This document shows positions 7,689 through 15,904 of a DNA stretch of 64,000 nt, piece by piece. The translations under genes were made by a program, and so were the position numbers. How positions within the stretch are numbered: the stretch's first letter is position 1; every line of letters starts with the position of its first letter. The notes under the pieces were generated by a model, which was not told the origin of the DNA, ran no database searches, and saw only the letters and a program-made list of their open reading frames with translations. The stretch spans positions 1-64,000 of the forward strand of contig CAMVEX010000004.1 in NCBI GenBank assembly GCA_947166625.1, written 5' to 3'. Source of the DNA: an uncultured Clostridia bacterium. GTDB lineage: Bacteria > Bacillota > Clostridia > Oscillospirales > Acutalibacteraceae.

Positions 7689-9068
7689 ATGAAAAATCAG
7701 TTATACTGTGCCAAAGAAAACGGCAAACTGAATTATCTGCATACCGCGTTTACCGGCTTCGGTTTTATGGCGGTTCAGATTGCGTGGATAATTTATAACG
7801 CCCGTGTGCCCCTTATCCTCAGGGAGAATCCCACCATCACCAATCTTTCGTGGGCGGGCACGGCAGTCGGCATAATAATGGTCATAGATAATGTTTTCGG
7901 TGTTGTGTTCCAGCCTCTTTTCGGCAGGATTTCAGACAGAACTCACACGCGCTTCGGAAAGAGAACACCGTTCCTGATGTACGGTATTCCCCTTTGCGCG
8001 CTTCTGTTTATATTCATCCCGAGGATCCAGACTCTCGGAATCCTTATGCTCGATATTATTGTATTCAATTTCATAATGTCCACCTGGCGTTCGCCCGTTG
8101 TCGCAATGATGCCGGACTTCACTCCCTCCGAGATAAGAGGCGAGGGTAATGCCGTCATCAACATTATGGGCGGTATCGGCGTTGTTTTGGGCACGGTTTC
8201 GGGCTCTATAATCAAGTTTATCATTCCCAACGCTTCCGAGGAAGCAATCCGCAAAGATGTTTTCATACTCGGCGCCGTTGTTATGGTGATCTGCCTGTTT
8301 GTGGTGATGTTTGTAGTCAGAGAGCCTGATAACAGGATCACCAAAGAAGAAGCCGCAAGACTTAAAGCGGAATATGAAAAGAGCAAGCACGCCGCAGAGG
8401 GAGAATCAACCTCTGTCAAAGCAAAGCTGACGAAGGGCGAGAGAATCAGCCTTGTCTTTATGCTTATCGCTCTTTTCTTCAATTCAAACGCAACAGATTC
8501 AATTCAGACCTATTTCACCACTTTTGCAAAGTATGAGCTCGGCTTCACCGAATCCAACGCATCTCTCATCATTACTCTTTTTGCTGCGGCGACAGTTATA
8601 GGCGCTATTCCTGCCGGCAAGCTCGGTCAGAAATTCGGCAGGAAAAAGACCATTATGTCAGGCTGGATCGGCGTTTTGATCTTCTTCCTCGCCTACGGTC
8701 TCACAAAGTGGAGCCCGCTCCTCTATATTGCAATAGTGGTTGGCGGCATCCTTATAGCATTTGTTACCATAAACACTCTGCCGCTTGTGCTTGAAATCGG
8801 CGGTGTTGACAGAGTCGGCACATTCACCGGTTACTATTACACAGCCACATTCTCGGCTTCTATTGTGGGCCCCGTCCTTGTAGGCGGAATGTTTGACCTC
8901 ACCAAAAAATTCTCCGCGACGGGCGAAGTGAACTACTGGTCGCTCTTCTTCTATGCTCCCGTATGTTTCGCACTCGCTCTGCTCTGTATGTCTCAGGTCA
9001 AGCACGGCGAAACTCAGACGATTTCAGACGAAGTTATTGACAAAATCAGAGAAGAAAACGAAGACTGA
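7689..9068 (+). CDS. MFS sugar transporter of the GPH/SLC45-like type
   Basis: A 459-aa polytopic membrane protein with about 12 hydrophobic segments. The motif GRISDRTHTRFGKRTPF after TM2 is characteristic of glycoside-pentoside-hexuronide:cation symporters and SLC45 sucrose carriers; a second related motif GKLGQKFGRKKT lies in the C-terminal half. I chose the ATG at 7689, preceded by AAGGAGAAGAAAAGG, over an upstream ATG at 7656 without a ribosome binding site. It probably imports a glycoside with H+ or Na+; the sugar cannot be read from sequence. The next gene, a lipoprotein, starts 16 nt downstream. Confidence 0.88.
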   Translation: MKNQLYCAKENGKLNYLHTAFTGFGFMAVQIAWIIYNARVPLILRENPTITNLSWAGTAVGIIMVIDNVFGVVFQPLFGRISDRTHTRFGKRTPFLMYGIPLCALLFIFIPRIQTLGILMLDIIVFNFIMSTWRSPVVAMMPDFTPSEIRGEGNAVINIMGGIGVVLGTVSGSIIKFIIPNASEEAIRKDVFILGAVVMVICLFVVMFVVREPDNRITKEEAARLKAEYEKSKHAAEGESTSVKAKLTKGERISLVFMLIALFFNSNATDSIQTYFTTFAKYELGFTESNASLIITLFAAATVIGAIPAGKLGQKFGRKKTIMSGWIGVLIFFLAYGLTKWSPLLYIAIVVGGILIAFVTINTLPLVLEIGGVDRVGTFTGYYYTATFSASIVGPVLVGGMFDLTKKFSATGEVNYWSLFFYAPVCFALALLCMSQVKHGETQTISDEVIDKIREENED

Positions 9069-9084
9069 TCCGGGAGGCGTAAAA

Positions 9085-10008
9085 ATGAAAAAGATAATTG
9101 CGATTCTTGCCGCTCTTTCAATGCTGACGGCTCTTGCCGCCTGCGGGGCAAAGACCGATAACGAAACGACGACTCAGCCCGTTTCCGAATCCGAAACCGA
9201 AACGCAGCCTGTCTCCGAGGCGAATGTCACGGAAGAAGCTTCTGTTCAGGAGGATGTAACGAAGGAAGAGAAAACCGTTGAGGAGAAATCCGAAGAGGAT
9301 GAAACCGCCGAAGAGGAGAAAAAACTTCCCGAAACCAAAGCCGAAATACTCGCCGTTTATGCCGAGGTCATGAATCAGGCAAAGAAGGATGCGCCCGGAT
9401 TTACAAAGGTTGAATATCAGGAACTTCCCGAAGAGGGCAGGGTTATCACCAGCGGCAAAACTCTCGTAAGCGCAGGTCTCAGTGTAGCGGGCAACTTTAT
9501 GACCTCGCAGGACAAGGCGGAAAAAGACCCCGAGATCCAGCCGAAGGGCAACAATATGCGCTCGTGGCCTATCAGAAAATGCCCGAAGGGCTGTATGCTT
9601 GAGGATCCCGAATTCCTTAAATCAGCAAAATTCGAGGTGCTTCCGGACGGAAATTACAAGATCACTCTCGTCACAAAGCCCGAAACCAATCCCGAGCCTG
9701 CGGCGGAAGGCGCAAGCACCGCTCCGAGCAAGACCGGCGGCATTATCACTCCGCTTTCAAAGAGCGAGATTGATGAAAATCTCAACGGCGGCATAGTTTC
9801 TGCTGTATTCAGAGATATAAATTACAAGCTTATTTATCACGATTGTGAGAGCGTGCTCGTTTATAATCCGGAGAACAACCATGTTATCTCTCTTGATCAG
9901 ACAACGAGAGTTTCGATTTCCGGCTCCGCAAAGGCGCTCGGTGCGACCCTTGCAGTAGGCAATCAGGAGCTTATAAATTACGCTCACATCAAAGATATCA
10001 AGTATTGA
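9085..10008 (+). CDS. Acidic lipoprotein of unknown function
   Basis: A 307-aa protein. The signal peptide MKKIIAILAALSMLTALAACG has a lipobox ending in AAC, so lipid attachment is at the cysteine near residue 20. A Glu/Thr/Lys-rich disordered linker (about residues 25-85, Glu runs) precedes a globular part with no motif I recognise. GGGAGG precedes the ATG at 9085. It is likely co-transcribed with the MFS transporter and ends at the terminator at 10028-10059. It may be a surface component working with that transporter, but this rests only on position. Confidence 0.8.
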   Translation: MKKIIAILAALSMLTALAACGAKTDNETTTQPVSESETETQPVSEANVTEEASVQEDVTKEEKTVEEKSEEDETAEEEKKLPETKAEILAVYAEVMNQAKKDAPGFTKVEYQELPEEGRVITSGKTLVSAGLSVAGNFMTSQDKAEKDPEIQPKGNNMRSWPIRKCPKGCMLEDPEFLKSAKFEVLPDGNYKITLVTKPETNPEPAAEGASTAPSKTGGIITPLSKSEIDENLNGGIVSAVFRDINYKLIYHDCESVLVYNPENNHVISLDQTTRVSISGSAKALGATLAVGNQELINYAHIKDIKY

Positions 10009-10027
10009 TAACCGTTTTCGGTTCATC

Positions 10028-10059
10028 GGGCAGTCGCTCAGGCGGCTGCCCGTTTTTTT
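10028..10059 (+). terminator. Rho-independent terminator after the lipoprotein
   Basis: A 10-bp stem (10028-10037 with 10042-10051, one G-U pair), TCAG loop and a T7 run at 10053-10059. Confidence 0.9.
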
Positions 10060-10083
10060 ATCAAAAAAAGTGGCTCAAATCTG

Positions 10084-10112
10084 TTGAAAATTTAATTTTT
10101 ATTATGTATAAT
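10084..10112 (+). promoter_or_regulatory. Sigma-A promoter of the ABC exporter pair
   Basis: -35 TTGAAA (10084-10089), 17-bp AT-rich spacer, -10 TATAAT (10107-10112), 60 nt upstream of the first ABC gene. Confidence 0.7.
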
Positions 10113-10172
10113 CAAATATTATATTATTCTTTGATGAAATATTCAGTCTCCTCAGGAAAGGGATGATCAAGC

Positions 10173-11942
10173 ATGAAAAGAGTATTCGGGTCTCTGCGCG
10201 AATATAAATGGCCTTCGATACTCACGCTTCTTCTCATGGTAGTAGAAGCGTTTATAGAGACGCAGATACCCACTATCACCGCAAACCTCGTAAACACCAT
10301 AGAGGGCTTTGAAGGGCTTGCGGGCACCGCCTCGCAGGAGGTGATGAACGGCGTCATAAAAACGGGAATACAGCTTATCGCGATGGCTGCCGTTTCGCTT
10401 ATCTGCGGCGGTCTTGGCGGATATGCCTGCTCAAAAGCCTCGGCGGGTCTTGCCAAAAATCTCCGCCGCGATATTTACGAAAGGGTGCAGACTTTCTCAT
10501 TTGAAAACATAGATAAGTTTTCATCCTCATCTCTCATCACAAGGCTCACCACCGATATCACCAATGTCCAGATGGCGTATATGATGATAATCCGTACCGT
10601 GGTCCGCTCGCCTATGATGATGGTGTTTTCAATAGTTATGGCTTACCGCCTGGGCGGCAGACTTTCGCTGTTTTTTGTGGTCATAGTGCCCGTGCTTGTC
10701 CTCGGGCTTGCCATGATAGGCAAGGTGGTCTTGCCTGCGTTCAAGCGTGTTTTCAAGAGATACGATCTTCTTAATGAATCCATTGAAGAGAATGTCCGCG
10801 GAATGCGTGTAGTCAAGGGCTTTGCCCGCGAAAATTATGAGATAGAGAAATTCAATAAAGAGGCGGACGGGATCCGCAAGGATTTCACATTTGCCGAGAG
10901 AGTTGTCGCCCTTAACGGGCCGCTGATGCAGCTGTGTATGAATTTCAATCTCGTGTTCATTCTTTTTGTAGGCGCTAAAATGATAGTTCAGAGCGGCGGC
11001 GAGACGATCAAAGTCGGTCAGATTTCGGCAATGCTTACCTACGGAATGCAGACCCTGATGTCGCTTATGATGTTTTCCGTTATTTTTGTTATGGTCACCA
11101 TCAGCGCCGAATCCGTCAGAAGGATCAGCGAGGTGCTCAAGGAGGAATCCTCCCTCGTCAATCCCGAAAACCCCGTATGCGAGGTTGCGGACGGCTCCGT
11201 TGATTTCAGCGGCGTTTCGTTCAAATATTCCGCAGACGCAGAGAGAGATTCTCTCTCGGATATAAATCTGCATATACGCTCCGGTATGACCGTCGGCATC
11301 ATCGGCGGCACGGGCTCCGGCAAATCTTCGCTCGTTCAGCTCATACCGCGCCTTTACGATGTCTCCGCAGGCGAGATAAAGGTAGGCGGCGTGGATGTGA
11401 GAAAATACGATCTTGAAGTGCTCCGCGACAGCGTGGCTATGGTGCTTCAAAAGAATCAGGTTTTTTCGGGCACTATCGCCGAAAACCTCCGCTGGGGCAA
11501 CCCGAATGCTTCGGATGAAGAGATAAGGCAGGCGAGCAGGCTCGCTCAGGCGGATGAATTCATTTCATCCTTCCCCGACGGATATAATACCTATATCGAG
11601 CAGGGCGGAGCGAATGTTTCCGGCGGCCAGAAGCAGCGCCTTTGTATAGCCAGAGCGCTTCTTAAAAAGCCGAAGGTGCTCATCCTTGATGATTCGACCA
11701 GCGCGGTCGATACCAAGACGGATTCTCTCATCCGCGAAGGATTTAAGAATTATATACCCGAAACCACAAAGATAATAATCGCTCAGCGCGTCGCCTCCGT
11801 AAAGGATGCGGATATGATTGTAGTGATGGATGACGGCCGCGTGACGGATTTCGGCACTCACGATGAGCTGCTCGAAAAGAGCGGGATTTACCGCGAGGTT
11901 TATGAAGAACAGACGAACGGGGGTGACTTTGATGAGCAGTAA
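10173..11942 (+). CDS. ABC exporter half-transporter, subunit A (degenerate Walker B)
   Basis: A 589-aa half-transporter with six N-terminal membrane helices (about 15-320) and a C-terminal ATPase. Walker A is GGTGSGKSS, the signature is VSGGQKQRLCIARAL, and Walker B reads LILDDSTSAVD. The residue after the Walker B Asp is Asp rather than the catalytic Glu, a hallmark of the degenerate subunit of heterodimeric exporters such as TM287/288 and LmrCD. It overlaps the partner gene by 11 nt. Together they probably export drugs, lipids or peptides; the substrate is unknown. Confidence 0.92.
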   Translation: MKRVFGSLREYKWPSILTLLLMVVEAFIETQIPTITANLVNTIEGFEGLAGTASQEVMNGVIKTGIQLIAMAAVSLICGGLGGYACSKASAGLAKNLRRDIYERVQTFSFENIDKFSSSSLITRLTTDITNVQMAYMMIIRTVVRSPMMMVFSIVMAYRLGGRLSLFFVVIVPVLVLGLAMIGKVVLPAFKRVFKRYDLLNESIEENVRGMRVVKGFARENYEIEKFNKEADGIRKDFTFAERVVALNGPLMQLCMNFNLVFILFVGAKMIVQSGGETIKVGQISAMLTYGMQTLMSLMMFSVIFVMVTISAESVRRISEVLKEESSLVNPENPVCEVADGSVDFSGVSFKYSADAERDSLSDINLHIRSGMTVGIIGGTGSGKSSLVQLIPRLYDVSAGEIKVGGVDVRKYDLEVLRDSVAMVLQKNQVFSGTIAENLRWGNPNASDEEIRQASRLAQADEFISSFPDGYNTYIEQGGANVSGGQKQRLCIARALLKKPKVLILDDSTSAVDTKTDSLIREGFKNYIPETTKIIIAQRVASVKDADMIVVMDDGRVTDFGTHDELLEKSGIYREVYEEQTNGGDFDEQ

Positions 11943-13854
11943 GGCTCCGAATAACGGCGCTCCCGCAGGGAAGCCGAAGCTCAATATAGGGATCCTCAAG
12001 AGAATAATCTCATCCCTCTTCAAAGCATATCCCAAGCTCATTCCCGTAATAATCTTTTGCATTATCTTCTCTGCTGTGGCGGCGGCTATGCCCGCACTGT
12101 TTACGCAGAATGTCGTTGCGCTTATCGAAAAATGGTATGTAAGCCGTGACTGGGCGGGCGCAAAGGCGGAAATTCTGCCCAAGATCCTTTTGCTTGTCGG
12201 AATGTATGCCCTCGCTATCCTCTCATCATTCGCTTTTACTCAGGTCGGCGCCTATGTGACTCAAGGCTTCCTTTACAAAATGAGAGGGGCCATGTTTGAA
12301 AAAATGCAGAGCCTGCCCGTCAGATATTTTGACAGGAACAAGCACGGCGATATAATGAGCCGATACACCAACGATATCGACACTCTGCGTCAGCTTGTTT
12401 CTCAGGCGATCCCGACCCTGCTCCAAGCGGGCATAGTCGTAGTCTCGGTGCTTGCGATAATGCTCTGGTTCAGCGTGTGGATGACTTTGGTAGTGGTAGT
12501 CGGCGTTATCGCCATTATGTTCGTTTCGGGCAAAATCGGCGGCGGCAGCGCAAAATTCTTCGTCCGCCAGCAGATCTCTCTCGGCAAAACCGAGGGCTTC
12601 ATCCAGGAGATGATGAACGGCCAGAAGGTTATTAAGGTATTCAATCACGAGGAGCAGAGCAAACGCGATTTTGACGAAGTGAACAACGCTCTCTATAACG
12701 ACAGTTTCAAGGCTCACGCCTTCGCAAATTCGCTCGGCCCCATAATCTTCAATATAGGCAATCTGCTCTATGTTTCGGTAGCCGTTATCGGCGGCCTTCT
12801 CCTGCTTTCGGGAGTGAAAAACATCAGCATTTCCGGCATGGCGTTTTCGGTCAGCCTTATCGTTCCGTTTCTCGGTATGACTAAGCAGTTTACAGGCAAT
12901 GTCAACCAGGTCGCCCAGCAGTTCAATACCGTTGTAATGGGTATGGCGGGCGCAGGCAGAGTGTTTGACCTGCTCGATGAAGAAAGCGAACCCGATGACG
13001 GATATGTGACCCTTGTGGATGCGCAGATCGCCCCGGACGGCACTATCACCGAAGCCGATCACCGTACCGGCAAGTGGGCATGGAAGCATCCTCACAGAGA
13101 CGGCACTCTGACCTACACCGAGCTCAAGGGGGATGTAAGGCTCAATCAGGTGGATTTCGGCTACATAGAGGGCAAGCAGGTGCTCTATGATGTCAGCGTT
13201 TACGCCGAGCCCGGTCAGAAGGTGGCGTTTGTCGGCGCGACGGGCGCAGGCAAAACGACGATAACCAATCTTATCAACAGGTTTTATGATATAGCGGACG
13301 GCAAGATCCGCTATGACGGAATAAATATCAATAAAATCAAAAAATCGGCGCTCAGACGCTCTCTCGGAATCGTGCTCCAGGAAACCAATCTCTTTACCGG
13401 GACGGTCATGGATAATATCCGCTACGGGCGGCTTGACGCAACGGATGAAGAATGTATCGCCGCCGCAAAACTCGCGGGAGCGGACGGATTCATTACGCGC
13501 CTGCCTCACGGATATTCAACTCACCTCACCAATAACGGCTCAAACCTTTCGCAGGGTCAGAGGCAGCTTATTGCCATCGCCCGCGCCGCCGTTGCGGATC
13601 CCCCGGTGATGATCCTTGATGAGGCGACCTCATCGATCGATACGCGTACCGAGGCGATAGTCCAGGCGGGTATGGATAAGCTGATGGAAAACAGGACGGT
13701 GTTTGTCATAGCACACCGCCTCTCAACGGTAATGGATTCCGATGTCATCATGGTGCTTGACCACGGCAGGATAATCGAGCGCGGAAGCCACGAAGATCTG
13801 ATTGCCGCCAAAGGCACTTATTACAGACTTTACACCGGGTCTTTTGAAGAATAA
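11932..13854 (+). CDS. ABC exporter half-transporter, subunit B (consensus Walker B)
   Basis: A 640-aa half-transporter, the partner of the preceding gene. Six membrane helices (about 40-340) are followed by an ATPase with Walker A GATGAGKTT and Walker B MILDEATSSID carrying the catalytic Glu. Its signature reads LSQGQRQ, with Gln in place of the second position Gly. A linker of about 60 residues before the ATPase is longer than usual. The start at 11932 is preceded by GGGGGTGA and overlaps the stop of subunit A, implying translational coupling and equimolar heterodimer formation. In-frame ATGs at 11863 and 11902 are less likely. Confidence 0.92.
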   Translation: MSSKAPNNGAPAGKPKLNIGILKRIISSLFKAYPKLIPVIIFCIIFSAVAAAMPALFTQNVVALIEKWYVSRDWAGAKAEILPKILLLVGMYALAILSSFAFTQVGAYVTQGFLYKMRGAMFEKMQSLPVRYFDRNKHGDIMSRYTNDIDTLRQLVSQAIPTLLQAGIVVVSVLAIMLWFSVWMTLVVVVGVIAIMFVSGKIGGGSAKFFVRQQISLGKTEGFIQEMMNGQKVIKVFNHEEQSKRDFDEVNNALYNDSFKAHAFANSLGPIIFNIGNLLYVSVAVIGGLLLLSGVKNISISGMAFSVSLIVPFLGMTKQFTGNVNQVAQQFNTVVMGMAGAGRVFDLLDEESEPDDGYVTLVDAQIAPDGTITEADHRTGKWAWKHPHRDGTLTYTELKGDVRLNQVDFGYIEGKQVLYDVSVYAEPGQKVAFVGATGAGKTTITNLINRFYDIADGKIRYDGININKIKKSALRRSLGIVLQETNLFTGTVMDNIRYGRLDATDEECIAAAKLAGADGFITRLPHGYSTHLTNNGSNLSQGQRQLIAIARAAVADPPVMILDEATSSIDTRTEAIVQAGMDKLMENRTVFVIAHRLSTVMDSDVIMVLDHGRIIERGSHEDLIAAKGTYYRLYTGSFEE

Positions 13855-13864
13855 TCAAGCAGAA

Positions 13865-13894
13865 AAGCCTTCGGATTTCCGAAGGCTTGGTTTT
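13865..13894 (+). terminator. Terminator of the ABC exporter operon
   Basis: A 10-bp stem (13865-13874 with 13879-13888), ATTT loop, followed by GGTTTT. It lies between convergent genes and may serve both. Confidence 0.75.
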
Positions 13895-13912
13895 ATATCA
13901 GCATATTTTATT

Positions 13913-14644
13913 TTACGCGTTTATTCCGACGAATCCGATTGAGAGCCCGAATAGCATCTGCGAGAGAAAATATGTCGAAAGGTTTATTATCCTGACGGGC
14001 AGTGTGTCAAACCGTTCTTTGTCAAAATATTTGAGCGCAAGCGAAAAATCGGAGATGATAAAGAGGACGGGAGCCGAAATGACGGCAGCCTGTTTTAACG
14101 GAGAGCCGGAAAGGGAGCCGAGCGCGAGGCTCACGGCGCACGAAAAGAGCAGAGTGATTGCCGAGGCATACAGGATAACGGGGGCCGTCAGCTTGCCGAA
14201 TCCGACTCCGGTCAGCATCTTTGCACCGAGAAAAACGGCAAATGCTCCCGCCCAAACAAGAATCAGCAACCGCATATTTGTACCGCCGGAGAGTGAAAGT
14301 GCCTTGATAAAAGCGTAAATATACATGATATGCCCCGCGAGGAAACAAATTCCTCCGGTTATAATCGCGGTGGTATAACCTCTGCTTTTTGTGCTTGTGA
14401 AAAACGGATCGGAGGTCAGCAGTATATCGCCGGCAAATCCCGCCGCAAGAGCGCAAAGTACAGCTTGGGAATAAAATCCGCGGGGAACTCCTGAGGATGT
14501 ATATAAGGCATTTGCCATATAGATCACGCAGGCACACATTTTAAAGGCAAAGCCCGCCTTTGTGGATGACGGCCGGCCGGCTCGGATAAACAGCGCCGCG
14601 AATACCGCCTCCGCAATAAAAAGCGGTAAATAAATGTAAATCAC
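13913..14644 (-). CDS. YhhN family membrane protein (lysoplasmalogenase-like)
   Basis: A 243-aa protein with about eight hydrophobic segments. The family signature residues are present: GDILL in a mid helix, ISDFSLA and the C-terminal TYFLSQMLFGLS. YhhN/TMEM86 proteins include lysoplasmalogenases that cleave vinyl-ether lysolipids; anaerobic Clostridia contain plasmalogens, so the activity is plausible but not proven for bacterial members. Translation probably begins at the GTG at 14644, with GGGAGG 7 nt upstream; another GTG at 14665 would include the ribosome binding site in the coding frame. It stands alone, convergent with the ABC operon. Confidence 0.8.
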   Translation of the reverse strand: MIYIYLPLFIAEAVFAALFIRAGRPSSTKAGFAFKMCACVIYMANALYTSSGVPRGFYSQAVLCALAAGFAGDILLTSDPFFTSTKSRGYTTAIITGGICFLAGHIMYIYAFIKALSLSGGTNMRLLILVWAGAFAVFLGAKMLTGVGFGKLTAPVILYASAITLLFSCAVSLALGSLSGSPLKQAAVISAPVLFIISDFSLALKYFDKERFDTLPVRIINLSTYFLSQMLFGLSIGFVGINA

Positions 14645-14785
14645 AATCGATTCCTCCCTTTTCACGATGATATATTAACTTGATAAATTTGTCAATATCA
14701 TCCGTTTATATGGGAATTATGCTTAAAAATCCGCCTTCCGAATAGGGCATTTCACCGAAAATTCCACTCGCGATATAAATAAATA

Positions 14786-14814
14786 TTGACATTGCAAAAG
14801 CATTGTATTATGAT
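14786..14814 (+). promoter_or_regulatory. Sigma-A promoter of the SigH-like gene
   Basis: -35 TTGACA (14786-14791), 17-bp spacer, -10 TATGAT (14809-14814), 28 nt before the start codon. Confidence 0.7.
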
Positions 14815-14842
14815 TTAAGCGTATATTCAGCGAGGTTTCGAT

Positions 14843-15430
14843 ATGTCTGATAATGTTAACGGAGTAAATACGGATTTTTTGGCGGTCAAAGCCGCATCGG
14901 GCGATGACAAGGCCATGGCGGAGCTTATCAACGAGATCATGCCCGCCGCCGCCGCGAAGGCATCCGTGCTCAACTCCGGGAGCACAAGACTCGCGGATGA
15001 GGATCTTGTTCAGGAAGGAATGTTCGGGTTCCTCGATTCCGTAAAAAAATTCGATATCTCAAAGGGCGTTCCCTTCAAAGCCTTTGCGCTCGCCTGCATA
15101 GAAAACAGGATCAAGAGCGCTCTGCGCATCAATTCAAATTCGGGGAATGTCGCTCTTACCGGAGCGGTATCTTTTGAAGATACCGAGCATCCCCGCAGTT
15201 CCGATGACCCTGCCTCCATCTCCGAAAATCTTGATGAAGAGGCTGCCATTAGGCGCATTACCGGCGAGCTTTTATCCGGATTTGAGCAAGAGATACTCGA
15301 TCTCAGACTTTGCGATATGAGTTATTCAGAGATCGCAAGGGAGCTCGGCTGTTCCGAGAAATCGGTCGATAACGCTCTTCAGAGGATCCGCAAAAAGCTC
15401 CGCAATTCGATCGGGAAAGATACCGAATGA
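14843..15430 (+). CDS. Sigma-70 family RNA polymerase sigma factor, SigH-like
   Basis: A 195-aa sigma factor with region 2 (residues 45-100, DEDLVQEGMFGFLDSVKKFD, then FKAFALACIENRIKSAL) and region 4 (residues 135-190, EQEILDLRLCDMSYSEIARELGCSEKSVDNALQRIRKKL). The region 2 pattern is closest to the sporulation sigma-H/sigma-70 small factors rather than ECF. No anti-sigma gene adjoins it. It directs RNA polymerase to an alternative promoter set, possibly early sporulation genes. It is followed by the tRNA-like element and a zinc-ribbon gene, with no terminator visible in between, so all three may be on one transcript. Confidence 0.88.
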   Translation: MSDNVNGVNTDFLAVKAASGDDKAMAELINEIMPAAAAKASVLNSGSTRLADEDLVQEGMFGFLDSVKKFDISKGVPFKAFALACIENRIKSALRINSNSGNVALTGAVSFEDTEHPRSSDDPASISENLDEEAAIRRITGELLSGFEQEILDLRLCDMSYSEIARELGCSEKSVDNALQRIRKKLRNSIGKDTE

Positions 15431-15459
15431 GCGCCGGCCTGATATACATAATCCAATAT

Positions 15460-15523
15460 GCCCCCGTAGCTTAAAGTAGAGCGTTGACTATCAAAGGTGG
15501 CGGTGCGATTCCGCCCAAGGGCA
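15460..15523 (+). ncRNA. tRNA-like element with a miniature anticodon arm
   Basis: A 64-nt sequence that folds like a shrunken tRNA. The acceptor is 15460-15466 with 15516-15522 (5 of 7 pairs, two adjacent C-A mismatches), followed by a discriminator A. TA is at positions 8-9. The D arm is 15469-15472/15479-15482 with a 6-nt loop. The T arm is a perfect 5-bp GGCGG/CCGCC stem (15499-15503/15511-15515) with a 7-nt TGCGATT loop. The anticodon arm is only 11 nt: TTGA/TCAA around CTA (15484-15494). It resembles tRNA-Arg genes of the family with the anticodon loop removed. CCA is not encoded. It cannot decode normally; it could be a decayed tRNA or a structured leader of the zinc-ribbon gene, 26 nt downstream. 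Confidence 0.6.
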
Positions 15524-15549
15524 AAAAATAATCAAGCGAGGTTATAATC

Positions 15550-15837
15550 ATGTACGAAGACAAAACTCTCATTTGCAAGGAATGCGGCAACGAATTCGTT
15601 TTCACCGCCGGTGAGCAGGAATTCTACGCTGAAAAAGGCTTTGTTAATGAGCCCCAGCGTTGCAAGTCATGCCGTGATGCGCGCAAAAACGCTGCCCGTG
15701 GCGAGCGTGAAATGTTTGAAGCTACTTGCGCTTCCTGCGGTGGAGTTGCGAAAGTTCCCTTTAAGCCGCGTGAGGACAGACCTGTATATTGCAGCGAGTG
15801 CTTTGCAAAGATGCAGGAAGAAAAAGCTGACGAATAA
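15550..15837 (+). CDS. Double zinc-ribbon protein
   Basis: A 95-aa protein with two zinc-binding modules. Residues 1-45 form a zf-trcl-type ribbon (LICKECGNEF and CKSCRDARK), and residues 55-90 a CxxCG ribbon (CASCGG and CSECF). The pattern is of a nucleic-acid- or ribosome-associated small zinc protein, common in Clostridia and of unknown function. The ATG at 15550 is preceded by CGAGG. The gene lies immediately downstream of the tRNA-like element and ends before the terminator at 15861. Confidence 0.85.
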   Translation: MYEDKTLICKECGNEFVFTAGEQEFYAEKGFVNEPQRCKSCRDARKNAARGEREMFEATCASCGGVAKVPFKPREDRPVYCSECFAKMQEEKADE

Positions 15838-15860
15838 TTAGACTTTTCGGTCCTGAAAAT

Positions 15861-15896
15861 AACCGCCCCCTCAACGGGGCGGTTATTTTTGTTTTT
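15861..15896 (+). terminator. Bidirectional terminator between zinc-ribbon and GH43 genes
   Basis: A 9-bp GC-rich stem (15861-15869 with 15876-15884), a 6-nt loop and a T-rich tail to 15896. The ends of two convergent genes flank it. Confidence 0.9.
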
Positions 15897-15904
15897 ATGC
15901 GGTT

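Noticed and set aside
12226-13509. A 427-codon open frame antisense to ABC subunit B
   Set aside because: It is a mirror of the coding frame in GC-rich DNA, with no recognisable motif or start site. The ABC motifs on the plus strand are decisive.
15460-15523. A standard tRNA-Arg gene
   Set aside because: The anticodon arm is 11 nt instead of 17 and two acceptor pairs are mismatched, so it cannot be a normal decoding tRNA.
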